A DNA stretch of 64,000 bases from positions 1,426,001-1,490,000 of the forward strand of contig NZ_JACHMK010000001.1 in NCBI RefSeq assembly GCF_014208035.1. Direction: 5' to 3'. This DNA comes from Schaalia hyovaginalis (GTDB lineage Bacteria; Actinomycetota; Actinomycetes; Actinomycetales; Actinomycetaceae). A program made the position numbers and the translations under genes. Under the pieces are notes generated by a model that did no database searches, was not told where the DNA came from, and saw only the letters and a list, made by a program, of their open reading frames with translations. Shown one piece after another: positions 17,563-26,786 of the stretch (the stretch's first letter is position 1; every line of letters begins with the position of its first letter).

Positions 17563-18702
17563 TCAGAGCGCGTGCGTGATGAGGCGCCATCCGCGCCTTT
17601 CGAGTTCGGCCTCGGCGGCTGCGATCCTCGACGGGTCGACGCAGACCCGCGCCAGGCCGACGGCCTGGCCCGCCGAGTGCTCCAGGGCCAGGTCTTCGAT
17701 ATTGACGTCGATCTCGCCCAATTCGGTGAACAGGCGCCCGAGCTCGCCCGGCTCGTCGGGGATGAGGACCTCGAGCTCCGCATAGCGCCTCGGCGCGCCT
17801 CCGTGCTTGCCCGGGATCCGTGCGACGCCGGCGTTGCCCGCCTGCATGACGCGATTGACGGCTCCCACGCTTCCGCCGCGCAGGGGGCCGCGTTCGGCCG
17901 CCGCGCGAAGGTGGACGAGGAGCTCGTCGAGGTCGCTCCGCACGTGCTCGAGCACCTCGACGACCGGACCGGCGTTGCCCGCGAGGATCGCCGTCCACAG
18001 GCGGGGGTCGGAGGCTGCGATCCGGGTCGTGTCCCTCAGACCCTGACCCGCCAGGCCGAGGCTCTCGCCGCGCGCCTCGACGAGGCGGGCCGCCAGGAGC
18101 GAGGAGAGCAGCTGCGGCACGTGGGAGACGAGGGCGACCGATTCGTCATGGGTCGCGGCATCCATCTCGATCGGCACGGAGCCCACGTCCGTTGCGAGGG
18201 TGCGCGCGGCGAGGACGGCCGCGGGATCGCAATCCGGGTGGGCGACGACGACCCAGGGCCGTCCGTAGAAGAGATCTGCGTCGGCGCCACCCGCGCCGGA
18301 GCGCTCACGGCCCGCCATCGGATGACTGCCGACGTAGCGGCGCGCGAGGGAGGGGTCATCCGCGGCGGCTGCGAGGACGCCCTCGACGACGGCCGACTTC
18401 ACCGAAGCGACGTCCGTGACGACCGCGCCGGGGAATTCCCTCAGCGCCTCCACGACGCACAGGTCGGCGACGTCAGGCGGGGCCGCCACGACGACGAGGC
18501 GAGGTTCGGCGGTTGCGGCTTCGGCGAAGGGAGTGCCGGCGCCGATGTCCTGGGCGAGCCGCAGGGCCGTCGGCGAGGTGTCCCGGAGCATGACCTCAAC
18601 GCCTCCGGCCCGCAGTGCCAGGCCGAGGGATGCTCCGAGAAGGCCCGAGCCGATGATGAGCACGGGCCCCCGCGTGGCGAAGGGGCGTGAGGAGGCGCTC
18701 AC
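17563..18702 (-). CDS. tyrA: Prephenate dehydrogenase with C-terminal ACT domain
   Basis: A 379-residue TyrA converting prephenate to 4-hydroxyphenylpyruvate in tyrosine synthesis. The N-terminal Rossmann loop is IIGSGLLGASLGLAL. The catalytic-region motif GSHPMAGRERSG (with the conserved His) and SHVPQLLSSLLA follow. Residues about 300-379 read as an ACT domain (LEVLIPDEPGELGRLFTELGE), suggesting feedback control, probably by tyrosine (inference). GTG 18702 overlaps the rluB stop as GTGA. TyrA placed between rluB and cmk is an arrangement also seen in other actinobacteria. Confidence 0.93.
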   Translation of the reverse strand: MSASSRPFATRGPVLIIGSGLLGASLGLALRAGGVEVMLRDTSPTALRLAQDIGAGTPFAEAATAEPRLVVVAAPPDVADLCVVEALREFPGAVVTDVASVKSAVVEGVLAAAADDPSLARRYVGSHPMAGRERSGAGGADADLFYGRPWVVVAHPDCDPAAVLAARTLATDVGSVPIEMDAATHDESVALVSHVPQLLSSLLAARLVEARGESLGLAGQGLRDTTRIAASDPRLWTAILAGNAGPVVEVLEHVRSDLDELLVHLRAAAERGPLRGGSVGAVNRVMQAGNAGVARIPGKHGGAPRRYAELEVLIPDEPGELGRLFTELGEIDVNIEDLALEHSAGQAVGLARVCVDPSRIAAAEAELERRGWRLITHAL

Positions 18703-19448
18703 AGGCCGACGGTCGAGTAGAGGGCCTTGAGGGCGTTCCCCTTGACGCGGCGGGAGGTCCCCTGCTGGAGGTTCCCGAGCCGGATCGGGCCGAAGGCCGT
18801 GCGGACGAGTTCGCGAACCGGGTAGCCGACCTCGGCCATCATGCGACGGACCAGGCGATTGCGGCCCTCGTGGACGACGATCTCGACCGTCGTGATCTCA
18901 CCGTAGGTGTCGACGACGCGGAAGGAATCGACCTTGATCGGGCCGTCCTCCAGTTCGATGCCGTCCATCAGGCGCCGCTTCACATAGGGCTTGACCTCGC
19001 CGTGGAGTCGGGCGACGTAGGTCTTGGGCACTTCATAGCTCGGGTGCGTCAGGCGGTTCGCCAGCTCTCCGTCATTGGTCAGCAGCAGCAGGCCGGAGGT
19101 GTCAATGTCGAGTCGGCCCACGTGGTACAGCCGCTCCGGGTAGTCCACGATGAGGTCGGACAGAGTGGGCCGGCCCTCAGGGTCGCTCATCGTCGACACG
19201 GTCCCGACCGGCTTGTTCACGGCCAGGACGACGTGGCGCGTTTCATCGAAGAAGACGCGCTCGCCGTCGACGTGGACCGCCTGGGTCATCGGGTCGATGC
19301 GAATGCCCTGCGAGCGCACCACCTGACCGTCGACTTGCACCCGGCCGTCCTCGATGAGCTGCTCGGCGGCGCGGCGCGAGGCGACGCCCGCCTGCGACAG
19401 GGCCTTCTGCAGACGGATTCCGCCCTCGACGTAGGGATCGTTCCTCAC
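18699..19448 (-). CDS. rluB: Pseudouridine synthase RsuA/RluB family
   Basis: A 249-residue protein with an N-terminal S4 RNA-binding domain (RLQKALSQAGVASRRAAEQLIEDG) and the RsuA/RluB catalytic domain. The catalytic Asp lies in GRLDIDTSGLLLLTNDG. It probably modifies 23S rRNA; RluB is the usual assignment for the gene next to scpB. The start GTG 19448 overlaps the scpB stop (GTGA), giving tight coupling. The longer reading from 19781 runs across scpB and is a shadow. Confidence 0.92.
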   Translation of the reverse strand: MRNDPYVEGGIRLQKALSQAGVASRRAAEQLIEDGRVQVDGQVVRSQGIRIDPMTQAVHVDGERVFFDETRHVVLAVNKPVGTVSTMSDPEGRPTLSDLIVDYPERLYHVGRLDIDTSGLLLLTNDGELANRLTHPSYEVPKTYVARLHGEVKPYVKRRLMDGIELEDGPIKVDSFRVVDTYGEITTVEIVVHEGRNRLVRRMMAEVGYPVRELVRTAFGPIRLGNLQQGTSRRVKGNALKALYSTVGL

Positions 19449-20017
19449 AGCTGTTCCTCCAGTTCGTCCAGCTCCTCGCCGGTCGGTAAGTACGGCGCCA
19501 GGGGCACCAGGTCGTCGAGGGATGCGAATCCCATCTTCTCGAGGAACTCGCGCGTGGTGCCGTACAGCCTGGCGCCCGAGTCGGATTCCCCGACCTCTTC
19601 GACAAGTCCCCTTGTCACTAGGGTACGCACCACGGCGTCCACGTTCACGCCCCGAATATGCGAGATGCGCGACCTTGAGATCGGCTGCCGGTAGGCGATG
19701 ACGGCCAGGGTCTCGAGGGCGGCCTGCGACAGGCGCGATTGAGCGGTGCCCACGATGAAGCGCCCGACGAGGCCCGCCCATTCTCGGGCGGAGTAGATCC
19801 GCCAGCCGCCGGCGTTCTCACGGAGCTCGAAGCCGGCCGGGCGCCTGCCGCCCTCGCCCCGGTACAGGGCGGCGAGGGCGCGCAGCGCCGACTCGGCCTC
19901 TTCGACATCGATGCCGAGGGCGTCGGCGAGGTCGAGGGCCGCGACGGGCTCGCTCACGACCATGAGAATCGCCTCCAAGGGGGCGAACAGTTCTTCGGAT
20001 TCGTGCGGTTCAGGCAT
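19445..20017 (-). CDS. scpB: Segregation and condensation protein B
   Basis: A 190-residue kleisin-associated winged-helix protein of the SMC-ScpA-ScpB condensin. The family block TAQSRLSQAALETLAVIAYRQP and the following RGVNVDAVVRTL winged-helix segment are present. The second wing contains GRxxxxGRP-like wording as GARLYGTTREFLEKMG. ATG 20017 overlaps the scpA stop by 8 bp (ATGCCTGA). It is in an operon with parA and scpA, the standard actinobacterial order. Confidence 0.94.
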   Translation of the reverse strand: MPEPHESEELFAPLEAILMVVSEPVAALDLADALGIDVEEAESALRALAALYRGEGGRRPAGFELRENAGGWRIYSAREWAGLVGRFIVGTAQSRLSQAALETLAVIAYRQPISRSRISHIRGVNVDAVVRTLVTRGLVEEVGESDSGARLYGTTREFLEKMGFASLDDLVPLAPYLPTGEELDELEEQL

Positions 20018-20843
20018 CAGCGCTCCCCTGTTCTCCCGGGTCCTCGGTCGCATCGATGTCGGTGAAGTCGACGTCCTGCGCGTTCCCGCCCGCCCATACG
20101 AGGACGAGCTCGCCCAGGGGCTCGTCCTGGGCGACGTCGAGGACGCGCCTGCGATAGAGCTCGAGGACGGCGAGGAAGCGCGAAACGATGACGGGCGTGG
20201 TCGCAGCGTCCTCGACGAGCTCGTGGAAGGTCATCTTGCCGAGTCGGGCGAGTCTTTCGACGACGATTCTGGCCTGTTCGCGCACGGGCACGACGGGATC
20301 GTGAAGGTGAGCGGTGACCACCTGCGGCTCGGCCGAGCTGAAAGCAGCGGCGGCGGCCCTCACGAGGTCCAGCGGGCTCGCCGTCCACACGAGCTCGGGC
20401 AGCAGGGCTGCGAACTGCGGTTCCAGGGGCGCGGTCCGCGGGATGAATCCCGCGTTCTCCTCGAGAGAGGCGGCGATCTGCGCCGATGCGCCTTTGAAGG
20501 CGCGGTATTGCAGCAGCCGGGTGAAGAGCAGATCGCGCGCTTCCAGGTCCTCGACCGCGAGTTCGCGGTCGATCTGGGTGCTGGGGAGCAGGCTCTGCGC
20601 CTTGAGGTCGAGCAGCGTCGCGGCGACGACGAGGAACTCCGTGGTCTTGGACAGATCCGGGAACATCCGCATATGCGCGATGAACTCATCGGTGACCTCC
20701 GCCAGGGCCACTTCGGTGATGTCGAGGCGTTTGCGCGTGATGAGCTGGAGGAGCAGGTCGAAAGGGCCCTCGAAGACGTCGAGGGCGACGTGGAAGTCGT
20801 CGATCGCCCCTTGACGGGCCTCGGCCTCAGGCGGCGTCACCAC
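20010..20843 (-). CDS. scpA: Segregation and condensation protein A
   Basis: A 277-residue kleisin that bridges SMC heads. The family motif FEGPFDLLLQLITRKRLDI is near residue 22 onward, and the C-terminal winged-helix region includes KMTFHELVED and IVSRFLAVLELYRRRVL. Two adjacent GTG codons (20843, 20840) can start the protein; both overlap the end of parA, and a GGGAG lies about 10 nt upstream. The longer reading to 20936 adds only a Pro/Ser/Arg shadow of parA. Confidence 0.92.
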   Translation of the reverse strand: MVTPPEAEARQGAIDDFHVALDVFEGPFDLLLQLITRKRLDITEVALAEVTDEFIAHMRMFPDLSKTTEFLVVAATLLDLKAQSLLPSTQIDRELAVEDLEARDLLFTRLLQYRAFKGASAQIAASLEENAGFIPRTAPLEPQFAALLPELVWTASPLDLVRAAAAAFSSAEPQVVTAHLHDPVVPVREQARIVVERLARLGKMTFHELVEDAATTPVIVSRFLAVLELYRRRVLDVAQDEPLGELVLVWAGGNAQDVDFTDIDATEDPGEQGSADA

Positions 20844-21690
20844 GGGCGATGAGCTCCCTGGCGAGCCTGCGGTAGGCGCGGGCCCCGGGGTGGTTGGGCG
20901 CATAGGTCGTGATGGGCTCGCTCGCGACGCTCGCATCCGGGAACTTGACGGTCCGACCGATTCTGGTGGTGAAGACGAGATCCCCGAAGGCCTCGTCCAG
21001 GCGGTCGAGCACCTCGCGGGAGTGCAGGGTGCGCGAATCGACCATGGTCGCGACGATGCCGTCGATCTTCAGACGGGGGTTGATGCGATCGCGGACGGTC
21101 TCGATCGTCTCGACGAGCAGCGCCACGCCGCGCAGGGCGAAGAACTCCGCTTCAACGGGCACGATCACGCCGTGGGCGGCCGTGAGAGCGTTGACCGCGA
21201 GGAGGCCGAGCGAAGGCTGGCAGTCGATGAGGATCACGTCGTACTGGTCTTCGATGTGCCGGAGCACCCTGGCGAGCGCGGACTCGCGCGCGACTTCGTT
21301 GACCAGTTGCACTTCCGCAGCGGACAGATCGATGTTCGCCGGGATGATGTCGAGCCCCTCGACGCTCGTGCGGCACACCGTCGTATGGACATCGGCCTTC
21401 GGATTCATGAGGAGGGTGTAGATCGTGTCCTCCATCTCCAAGGTGTTGATCCCCAGACCGACCGAGGCCGCGCCCTGCGGATCGAAGTCGACGATGAGGA
21501 CCCGCCTGCCGTACTCGGCGAGGGCCGAACCCAGATTGATGGTGGTGGTCGTCTTGCCGACGCCGCCCTTCTGGTTGCACATCGCGATGATCCGAGCCGG
21601 CCCGTGCCCGCCGAGGGGCGCAGGGATCGGGAAGTCATCGGGGTTCTGACCGATCTCACCGGGCAATGCGAGCTGTACGTCGTTCGTCAC
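20827..21690 (-). CDS. parA: ParA/Soj-family chromosome partition ATPase
   Basis: A 287-residue ParA-type Walker ATPase. The deviant Walker A is CNQKGGVGKTTTTINLG with both lysines, Walker A' is LIVDFDPQG, and Walker B is VILIDCQPSLG. It has a short N-terminal extension and no HTH domain, and no parB follows, so it is the orphan ParA that usually precedes scpA in actinobacteria. GTG 21690 has TAGAAT 6 nt upstream, predicting a leaderless transcript that starts inside the xerD stop region. An internal promoter would let parA-scpAB be expressed apart from xerD. Confidence 0.94.
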   Translation of the reverse strand: MTNDVQLALPGEIGQNPDDFPIPAPLGGHGPARIIAMCNQKGGVGKTTTTINLGSALAEYGRRVLIVDFDPQGAASVGLGINTLEMEDTIYTLLMNPKADVHTTVCRTSVEGLDIIPANIDLSAAEVQLVNEVARESALARVLRHIEDQYDVILIDCQPSLGLLAVNALTAAHGVIVPVEAEFFALRGVALLVETIETVRDRINPRLKIDGIVATMVDSRTLHSREVLDRLDEAFGDLVFTTRIGRTVKFPDASVASEPITTYAPNHPGARAYRRLARELIARGDAA

Positions 21691-21696
21691 ATTGCG

Positions 21697-21702
21697 ATTC
21701 TA
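21697..21702 (-). promoter_or_regulatory. -10 hexamer of a leaderless parA promoter
   Basis: TAGAAT on the minus strand is followed by CGCAAT (6 nt) and GTG 21690. It lies just after the xerD stop codon. Confidence 0.6.
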
Positions 21703-21704
21703 GG

Positions 21705-22655
21705 TCATTGAGGATGCGTTTCACCCTTCGCGAGTGCTCTGGGATGGCTCGAGCGGTAGACCTCGAGGAGCATCGTCGGGGTGACCTTCGTGTAGATCTG
21801 GGTGGTCTGGACCGAAGCGTGCCCCAAGAGCTCCTGGACATCGCGGATCGAGGCGCCGCCCTCGAGAAGATGCGTTGCGAAGGAATGCCGGAGCGTATGG
21901 GGCGACACGTGTCCGTGAAGGCCGGCGGCGTCGGCCGCCTTCTGAATGACCTCCCATGCGCTCTGGCGCGAGAGGGGGGCTCCGCGGGAATTGAGGAAGA
22001 CGCTGGGCGTCCCCCTCCCCTTGCTCGCCAGGGAGGGCCTCGCCCGTACGAGGTAGGCGGCCAGGGCGTCTTGAGCCATCGATCCCAGCGGGACGAAGCG
22101 CTCCTTGCGGCCCTTCCCGTAGAGGCGCACGACGGGGGTCTCGTCATCGAGGTCGAGGTCGTCGATCGTCAGTCCGAGGGCCTCGGATACTCGGGCGCCC
22201 GTCGCGTAGAGCACTTCGAGCAGGGCCGCGTCCCTGAGTGCGCATGCGTCGTCGCCGAGGCGGGCGGCTTTCAGGAGGGCGTCGACCTGATCGACGGAGA
22301 GCGCCTTGGGCAGCCTCATCCCCTGCTTCGGAACGTGAAGGCCCGCCGCCGGGTCGTGCGCGGTGACGCCCTCGGCGACGAGGAACTTGTGGAATCCGCG
22401 GATCGCGGCTGATGCCCTGGCGACGGTGGAGGGGGCTGCGGGTTTGCCGCTGAGGACTCCGGAGGCGAAGTCGGCGAGGTGGCGTTCGACGTCCTGCGGG
22501 CCGACTGCGCCGGGCGTCCCGATTCCGCGTTCTTCGAGGTCGATGCGATAGCGGTCGAGGTCGCGGCGGTAGTTCGAGAGGGTGTGAGGCGAAGCGCCCT
22601 TCTCGATCCGCAGGTGGCTGAGCCACTCGCGTTGCAGCTCCTCGAACTCGTTCAC
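21705..22655 (-). CDS. xerD: Site-specific tyrosine recombinase XerD
   Basis: A 316-residue tyrosine recombinase that resolves chromosome dimers at dif with XerC. An N-terminal SAM-like core-binding domain (about 1-100) precedes the catalytic domain. Catalytic residues are visible as Arg in YATGARVSEALGL, HTLRHSFATHLL, the His in ELLGHASVQTTQIYT, and the nucleophilic Tyr there. Length and position before parA-scpAB identify it as the housekeeping XerD rather than a mobile-element integrase. GTG 22655 follows TATCGT by 6 nt. Confidence 0.93.
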   Translation of the reverse strand: MNEFEELQREWLSHLRIEKGASPHTLSNYRRDLDRYRIDLEERGIGTPGAVGPQDVERHLADFASGVLSGKPAAPSTVARASAAIRGFHKFLVAEGVTAHDPAAGLHVPKQGMRLPKALSVDQVDALLKAARLGDDACALRDAALLEVLYATGARVSEALGLTIDDLDLDDETPVVRLYGKGRKERFVPLGSMAQDALAAYLVRARPSLASKGRGTPSVFLNSRGAPLSRQSAWEVIQKAADAAGLHGHVSPHTLRHSFATHLLEGGASIRDVQELLGHASVQTTQIYTKVTPTMLLEVYRSSHPRALAKGETHPQ

Positions 22656-22661
22656 ATGACG

Positions 22662-22667
22662 ACGATA
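22662..22667 (-). promoter_or_regulatory. -10 hexamer of a leaderless xerD promoter
   Basis: TATCGT on the minus strand, spacer CGTCAT (6 nt), then GTG 22655. No ribosome binding site is visible. Confidence 0.55.
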
Positions 22668-22767
22668 CCGCGGAGGCCGAAGGGCATGGGTGCGCGGCGG
22701 TGCGTGGGCGTACGATCACACTGAGGTAGCGCTGGATCTGCCCACTCCATTTTCGCTTTTCTTTCGC

Positions 22768-22773
22768 TACACT
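22768..22773 (+). promoter_or_regulatory. Likely -10 of the tkt promoter
   Basis: TACACT lies in an unusually T-rich stretch (22750-22785) of an otherwise GC-rich region, predicting a start near 22780 and a leader of about 48 nt with GGAGG before tkt. TTTTCG upstream is only a weak -35. Confidence 0.5.
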
Positions 22774-22828
22774 TTCATAAGAAAACACCCTGCTCCGAAG
22801 AAGGGGCCCGATCCGGCTGGAGGCCGAT

Positions 22829-24907
22829 GTGACACTCAAGTGGGACGAACTCGACGACCGCGCGGTGAAGACCGCGAAGATCCTCGCGGCGGACGCCGTC
22901 GAGAAGGTCGGCTCCGGACACCCCGGCACCGCGATCTCCATCGCGCCCGCCGCCTACCTCCTCTTCCAGCGCTACCTGCGCATCGATCCGAAGGATCCGA
23001 AGTGGCTGGGCCGTGACCGCTTCGTCATGTCCGCGGGGCACTCCTCCCTCACCCAGTACTGCCAGATGTACCTCGCGGGCCAGACCCTCGAGCTCGACGA
23101 CCTCAAGGCGCTGCGCACCCGCGGCTCCCTCACCCCGGCCCACCCCGAGTACGGGCACACCGCGGGCGTCGAGATCACCACCGGCCCGCTCGGCACGGGC
23201 ATCGCCTCCGCCGTCGGCTTCGCCATGTCGGCGCGCCGCTCCCACGGGCTCTTCGACCCCGAGACTCCGATGGGCGAGTCCCCCTTCGACCACTACGTCT
23301 ACGTCATCGCCGGCGACGGCTGCCTCCAGGAGGGCGTCGCATCCGAAGCCTCCTCGCTGGCCGGCACGCAGAAGCTCGGTAACCTCATCCTCCTGTGGGA
23401 CGACAACCACATCTCCATCGAGGACGACACGAACATCGCCTTCACCGAAGACGTCCTCAAGCGCTACGAGGCCTACGGATGGCACACCCAGCGGGTCGAC
23501 TGGCTCTCCGAGGACGGCTCCTACGCCGAGGACGTCACCGCCCTCGACGCCGCCATCGAAGCCGCCAAGGCCGAGACCGACAAGCCCTCGATCATCGCCC
23601 TGCGCACGATCATCGGCTGGCCCACCCCCGGCAAGCAGAACACCGGCGGCATCCACGGATCCAAGCTCGGCGACGAGGCCCTTCGCGGCCTCAAGGAGGC
23701 CCTGGGCGCCGATCCCGACGCGATGTTCGGCGTCGACGAGGAAGCGGTCGCGCACGCCCGCGCGAACGTCGCCGCCCGCGCCGAACAGGCCCGCACCGAA
23801 TGGGACGCCCGATTCGCCCAGTGGAAGGCCGCCAACCCCGAGCGCGCCGAACTCCTCGACCGCGTCCTCGACAAGAAGCTCCCCGAGGGCTGGGAGACCG
23901 CGCTCCCCAGCTTCGAGGCGGGCAAGGCCGTCGCCACGCGCTCGGCATCGGGCAAGGTCATCGCCTCCCTCGCCGATGCGCTCCCGGAGGTCTGGGGCGG
24001 ATCGGCCGACCTGGCCGGATCGAACAACACGATCATGCCCGGACAGCCCTCCTTCATCCCCGCCGAGTACTCGACCGGCGCCTTCCAGGGCGACGCCTTC
24101 GGCCGCAACCTCCACTTCGGCATCCGCGAGTTCGCGATGGGCGCCATCATGAACGGCATGGCGGCCGACGGCCTCACCCGCCCCTACGGCGGCACCTTCT
24201 TCGTGTTCTCCGACTTCATGCGCGGAGCGGTCCGCCTGGCCGCGCTCATGGATCTGCCCGTCACCTACGTGTGGACCCACGACTCGATCGGCGTGGGCGA
24301 GGACGGTCCGACGCACCAGCCGGTCGAGCACCTCGCCGCCTACCGCGCCATCCCGAACCTCGCGATCGTGCGACCGGCCGATGCCAATGAGACCATCGTC
24401 GCCTGGAAGACGGTCCTCGAGAAGGCCCACCCGGCCGCGCTCATCCTCTCGCGCCAGAACCTGCCGGTTCCCGAGCGCGGCGAAGGCGCCCTCGCCTCCG
24501 CCGAGGGACTCGCGAAGGGCGCCTACGTCCTCGCCGATGCCGAGGGCGAGCCGGACGTCATCCTCATGGGATCCGGCTCCGAGGTCCAGTACGCGCTCGA
24601 GGCCAAGGACCTCCTCGCGGCCGAGGGCGTGAAGGCCCGGGTCGTCTCCGTGCCCTGCATGGAGTGGTTCGACGAGCAGTCCGCGGAGTACAAGGAGTCC
24701 GTCCTGCCCGCGGCCGTCAAGGCCCGCGTCTCGGTCGAGGCCGGTATCGCGATGCCGTGGCGCGCCCTCGTCGGCGACGCCGGCCGTTCGGTGTCCCTCG
24801 AGCACTTCGGCGAGTCCGCATCCGGCGATCTCCTCTTCGCCGACTACGGCTTCACCGCCGAGAACGTCGTCGCAGCGGCCAAGGAGTCCCTCGCCGCGGC
24901 GAAGTGA
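22829..24907 (+). CDS. tkt: Transketolase
   Basis: A 692-residue TPP-dependent enzyme of the pentose-phosphate pathway. The N-terminal PP domain carries the TPP/Mg motif [18 protein letters not shown] through [19 protein letters not shown]. The central PYR domain has [15 protein letters not shown] with the catalytic Glu, and [20 protein letters not shown]. The C-terminal domain includes [20 protein letters not shown] 22829 has GGAGG 5 nt upstream. In many actinobacteria tkt heads a tal-zwf-opcA run; here it stands alone and is followed by a strong hairpin. Confidence 0.97.
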   Translation: MTLKWDELDDRAVKTAKILAADAVEKVGSGHPGTAISIAPAAYLLFQRYLRIDPKDPKWLGRDRFVMSAGHSSLTQYCQMYLAGQTLELDDLKALRTRGSLTPAHPEYGHTAGVEITTGPLGTGIASAVGFAMSARRSHGLFDPETPMGESPFDHYVYVIAGDGCLQEGVASEASSLAGTQKLGNLILLWDDNHISIEDDTNIAFTEDVLKRYEAYGWHTQRVDWLSEDGSYAEDVTALDAAIEAAKAETDKPSIIALRTIIGWPTPGKQNTGGIHGSKLGDEALRGLKEALGADPDAMFGVDEEAVAHARANVAARAEQARTEWDARFAQWKAANPERAELLDRVLDKKLPEGWETALPSFEAGKAVATRSASGKVIASLADALPEVWGGSADLAGSNNTIMPGQPSFIPAEYSTGAFQGDAFGRNLHFGIREFAMGAIMNGMAADGLTRPYGGTFFVFSDFMRGAVRLAALMDLPVTYVWTHDSIGVGEDGPTHQPVEHLAAYRAIPNLAIVRPADANETIVAWKTVLEKAHPAALILSRQNLPVPERGEGALASAEGLAKGAYVLADAEGEPDVILMGSGSEVQYALEAKDLLAAEGVKARVVSVPCMEWFDEQSAEYKESVLPAAVKARVSVEAGIAMPWRALVGDAGRSVSLEHFGESASGDLLFADYGFTAENVVAAAKESLAAAK

Positions 24908-24933
24908 GGTCCGGCTGCTCGAGCCGTCTTTGC

Positions 24934-24964
24934 GGCCCCGTCCTCGATTCACGAGGGCGGGGCC
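24934..24964 (+). terminator. Terminator hairpin after tkt
   Basis: Stem GGCCCCGTCCTCG/CGAGGGCGGGGCC with loop ATTCA, one mismatch in the stem. The sequence after it is GAC CCC, with no T-run. The remaining bases up to 25098 show nothing else recognisable. Confidence 0.6.
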
Positions 24965-25098
24965 GACCCCCATCCCCGCCGGGCGCGCGCCTCCTCCCCC
25001 GCTGATCCCCCGGCCTCGTCTGTCCTCATCCGGCCTCGAGCGCCGCCCGTTCTTTCCACAGGCGCGCCGATCCCTCCCCTCGGGGCGGCGGAGTCGAT

Positions 25099-25104
25099 TA
25101 CCTT
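25099..25104 (+). promoter_or_regulatory. -10 hexamer of a leaderless lipoprotein promoter
   Basis: TACCTT, 6-nt spacer (GTGTGC), then ATG 25111. The spacing makes ATG 25111 more likely than the in-frame GTG at 25105. Confidence 0.55.
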
Positions 25105-25110
25105 GTGTGC

Positions 25111-25737
25111 ATGACGCTCAATGCCGCGCGCCGTTTCGCGATCATCGCTTCTGCATGCATGCTCACCCTTGGCGCTTCAGCGTGTTCGACGGGATCGGGT
25201 GATTCCGAGCAGTCGCGACCCTCGCCTCCCCCGACTGCCGAGGTGCGCATGTCCGGCGGGTACGTCATGAACGAGGACGGGACCCTGCAAAAGCCCGAGG
25301 TCGACATGCCCGCGCCCGTGCTCGATCCGGCGGCCCTGGAGTACTCCCCCGAGGGGGCCGAACTCGCGGCCCGCCACTTCCTCGCCCTGACCGAGTACGC
25401 CTGGGCGACCGGGGACACCTCCACGATGCGGGCCTTCTTCACCGACGAGTGCACTCCATGCAAGAGCATGGCGGACCGGGTGGATGAACTGTACGCCTCA
25501 GGCGGGTGGATGGATGGAACTAAATATGTCACGAAGGAAATAGTCCGTATCGAGGAAATCTCTGACCGTCCTGCCACATTTGGTGTTCAACTAATTGTCA
25601 GTCAAGGAGCAAGCACTGCCTATTCAGATGGGACATTACATCAACGGGCGACTAAGGAGCTGGACATGGCGCTATTCATCCATTGGAATGATGCGAATTG
25701 GAAAGTTGTTGATGAAGATGCCAAGTCGATTGAATAG
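25111..25737 (+). CDS. DUF6318-like lipoprotein
   Basis: A 208-residue secreted lipoprotein. Positive N-terminus, hydrophobic stretch (FAIIASACMLTLGA) and lipobox LGASAC predict cleavage before a Cys near residue 24. A Ser/Pro-rich linker follows, then an NTF2-like fold candidate (AARHFLALTEYAWATGDTSTMRAF with a CxxC in ECTPC). The family is seen in Actinomyces-type genomes as DUF6318; its role is unknown. From about 25510 the codons shift abruptly to AT-rich usage (Lys, Ile, Asn more frequent), so the C-terminal third differs in composition from the first two thirds. The 3' end overlaps the next gene. Confidence 0.75.
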   Translation: MTLNAARRFAIIASACMLTLGASACSTGSGDSEQSRPSPPPTAEVRMSGGYVMNEDGTLQKPEVDMPAPVLDPAALEYSPEGAELAARHFLALTEYAWATGDTSTMRAFFTDECTPCKSMADRVDELYASGGWMDGTKYVTKEIVRIEEISDRPATFGVQLIVSQGASTAYSDGTLHQRATKELDMALFIHWNDANWKVVDEDAKSIE

Positions 25738-26548
25738 ATGTTGCCTACTGCTCGTCTTCGCTGCCGGAACTCTCCTGATCCCTTTCCGTTCAGCTCTCGC
25801 AGTACCGGTTTTCGACGATTGGGAAACCACAACATCTGCAGATAACGTCGCCATTCAAGCTTGGCACTACTACATTCAAGGTAGCGGTGTTACACCCGTC
25901 TCCTGGGTCATTGGTGAGACGACGCCCCCGCCGCCCAAGACGGGCCTCGCGCGCTGCTGGGAGGTGGCCAATGCCCTGGGCGATCCCATGGTCGCCGAAT
26001 GCGAGTCCTACTTCTGGATCGAGGGTCCGGATGGACCGCAGCCGCTCGAGCACGGGTCTCCCGGTAGGCCCGAACCCGGTGCCAATATTCCCGTGCCGAG
26101 TCCGCGTGAGCTCATTGAATACGCGACGGCGACGGTCCGCGCCCAGGGCTCGGGATTGACCGTTCAGCCGAAGAGCGACGTCCTCGCCGGCATTCCCACG
26201 ATCGTCTATGCGCAGGCCGCATCTCAGGTCCTCGAAACGGAGATCTTCGGAACGCCCGTTTCCGTGAGCTTGAGGGCCACGAGCTTCAGATACGACTTCG
26301 GAGACGGGAGCGCTCCCCTCATCACGAGCGATCCGGGACGGCCTTTCCCCGATCATCGGCTGAGCCACTCTTATGAGAGGACGCAGGATCACGTCGTCAT
26401 CACGCTGACGACCACATGGAGCGGAACGATCACAAGCCCCTTCACGGGCGAGACCGCGACGATCAACGGGGTGGTCACCACCGTGGAGTCCAGCGACCCC
26501 TTCAACGTGAGGGAAGCGAGCATCGCCCTCGTCGATGACGACTACTGA
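25712..26548 (+). CDS. Secreted protein with a PKD-like domain
   Basis: A 278-residue protein with a signal peptide (MKMPSRLNRCCLLLVFAAGT, hydrophobic core, cleavage near ALA-VPV). A conserved-looking block with CWEVAN and CESYFWIEG follows, and a PKD-like domain at about 185-265 shows YDFGDGSAPL and LSHSYERT. There is no membrane anchor or sortase motif at the C-terminus. ATG 25712 overlaps the end of the lipoprotein gene and has GGAAAG 6 nt upstream, so co-expression with it is likely. The first ~65 codons are AT-rich, the rest has the usual high GC. Function unknown; a surface or secreted role with the lipoprotein is inference. Confidence 0.65.
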   Translation: MKMPSRLNRCCLLLVFAAGTLLIPFRSALAVPVFDDWETTTSADNVAIQAWHYYIQGSGVTPVSWVIGETTPPPPKTGLARCWEVANALGDPMVAECESYFWIEGPDGPQPLEHGSPGRPEPGANIPVPSPRELIEYATATVRAQGSGLTVQPKSDVLAGIPTIVYAQAASQVLETEIFGTPVSVSLRATSFRYDFGDGSAPLITSDPGRPFPDHRLSHSYERTQDHVVITLTTTWSGTITSPFTGETATINGVVTTVESSDPFNVREASIALVDDDY

Positions 26549-26664
26549 TCCTGCTCCGATGATGTCGCACGAGGAACGCCACGAAGGCCCACGCGTGCGG
26601 CGGGGGCGCGATTGAGGCGGGCTTCAAGGGATTGATCGCCTAAGTCCGCACACAAAATGGAAGC

Positions 26665-26786
26665 TGCGGGGTTGGACCCTTGAATGCGGGGTTGGACCCC
26701 TGAGTGCGGGGTTGGCGGGTGGTTTTGAAGGGCTAAGCCCACATGCAAGATCGAGACTGCGGGGTTGGCCCTTTGCTGCGGGCTTG
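26665..26786 (+). repeat. Degenerate short repeats, TGCGGGGTTGG units
   Basis: TGCGGGGTTGG occurs at 26665, 26685, 26705 and 26758, with TGCGGGCTTGG at 26776; the first three are exactly 20 bp apart and separated by ACCCNTGAN. The elements TAAGTCCGCACAC, TAAGCCCACATGC and TAAGTGCGAGGG recur nearby, and CCCACATGCAAG is duplicated at 26738 and 26880. No gene is recognisable from 26549 to 26950. A minus-strand open frame across it translates only the repeats. Confidence 0.7.

Noticed and set aside
21705..22655. Tyrosine recombinase as sign of a mobile element
   Set aside because: Length, motifs and position before parA-scpAB mark it as housekeeping XerD; no attachment sites or phage genes are near.
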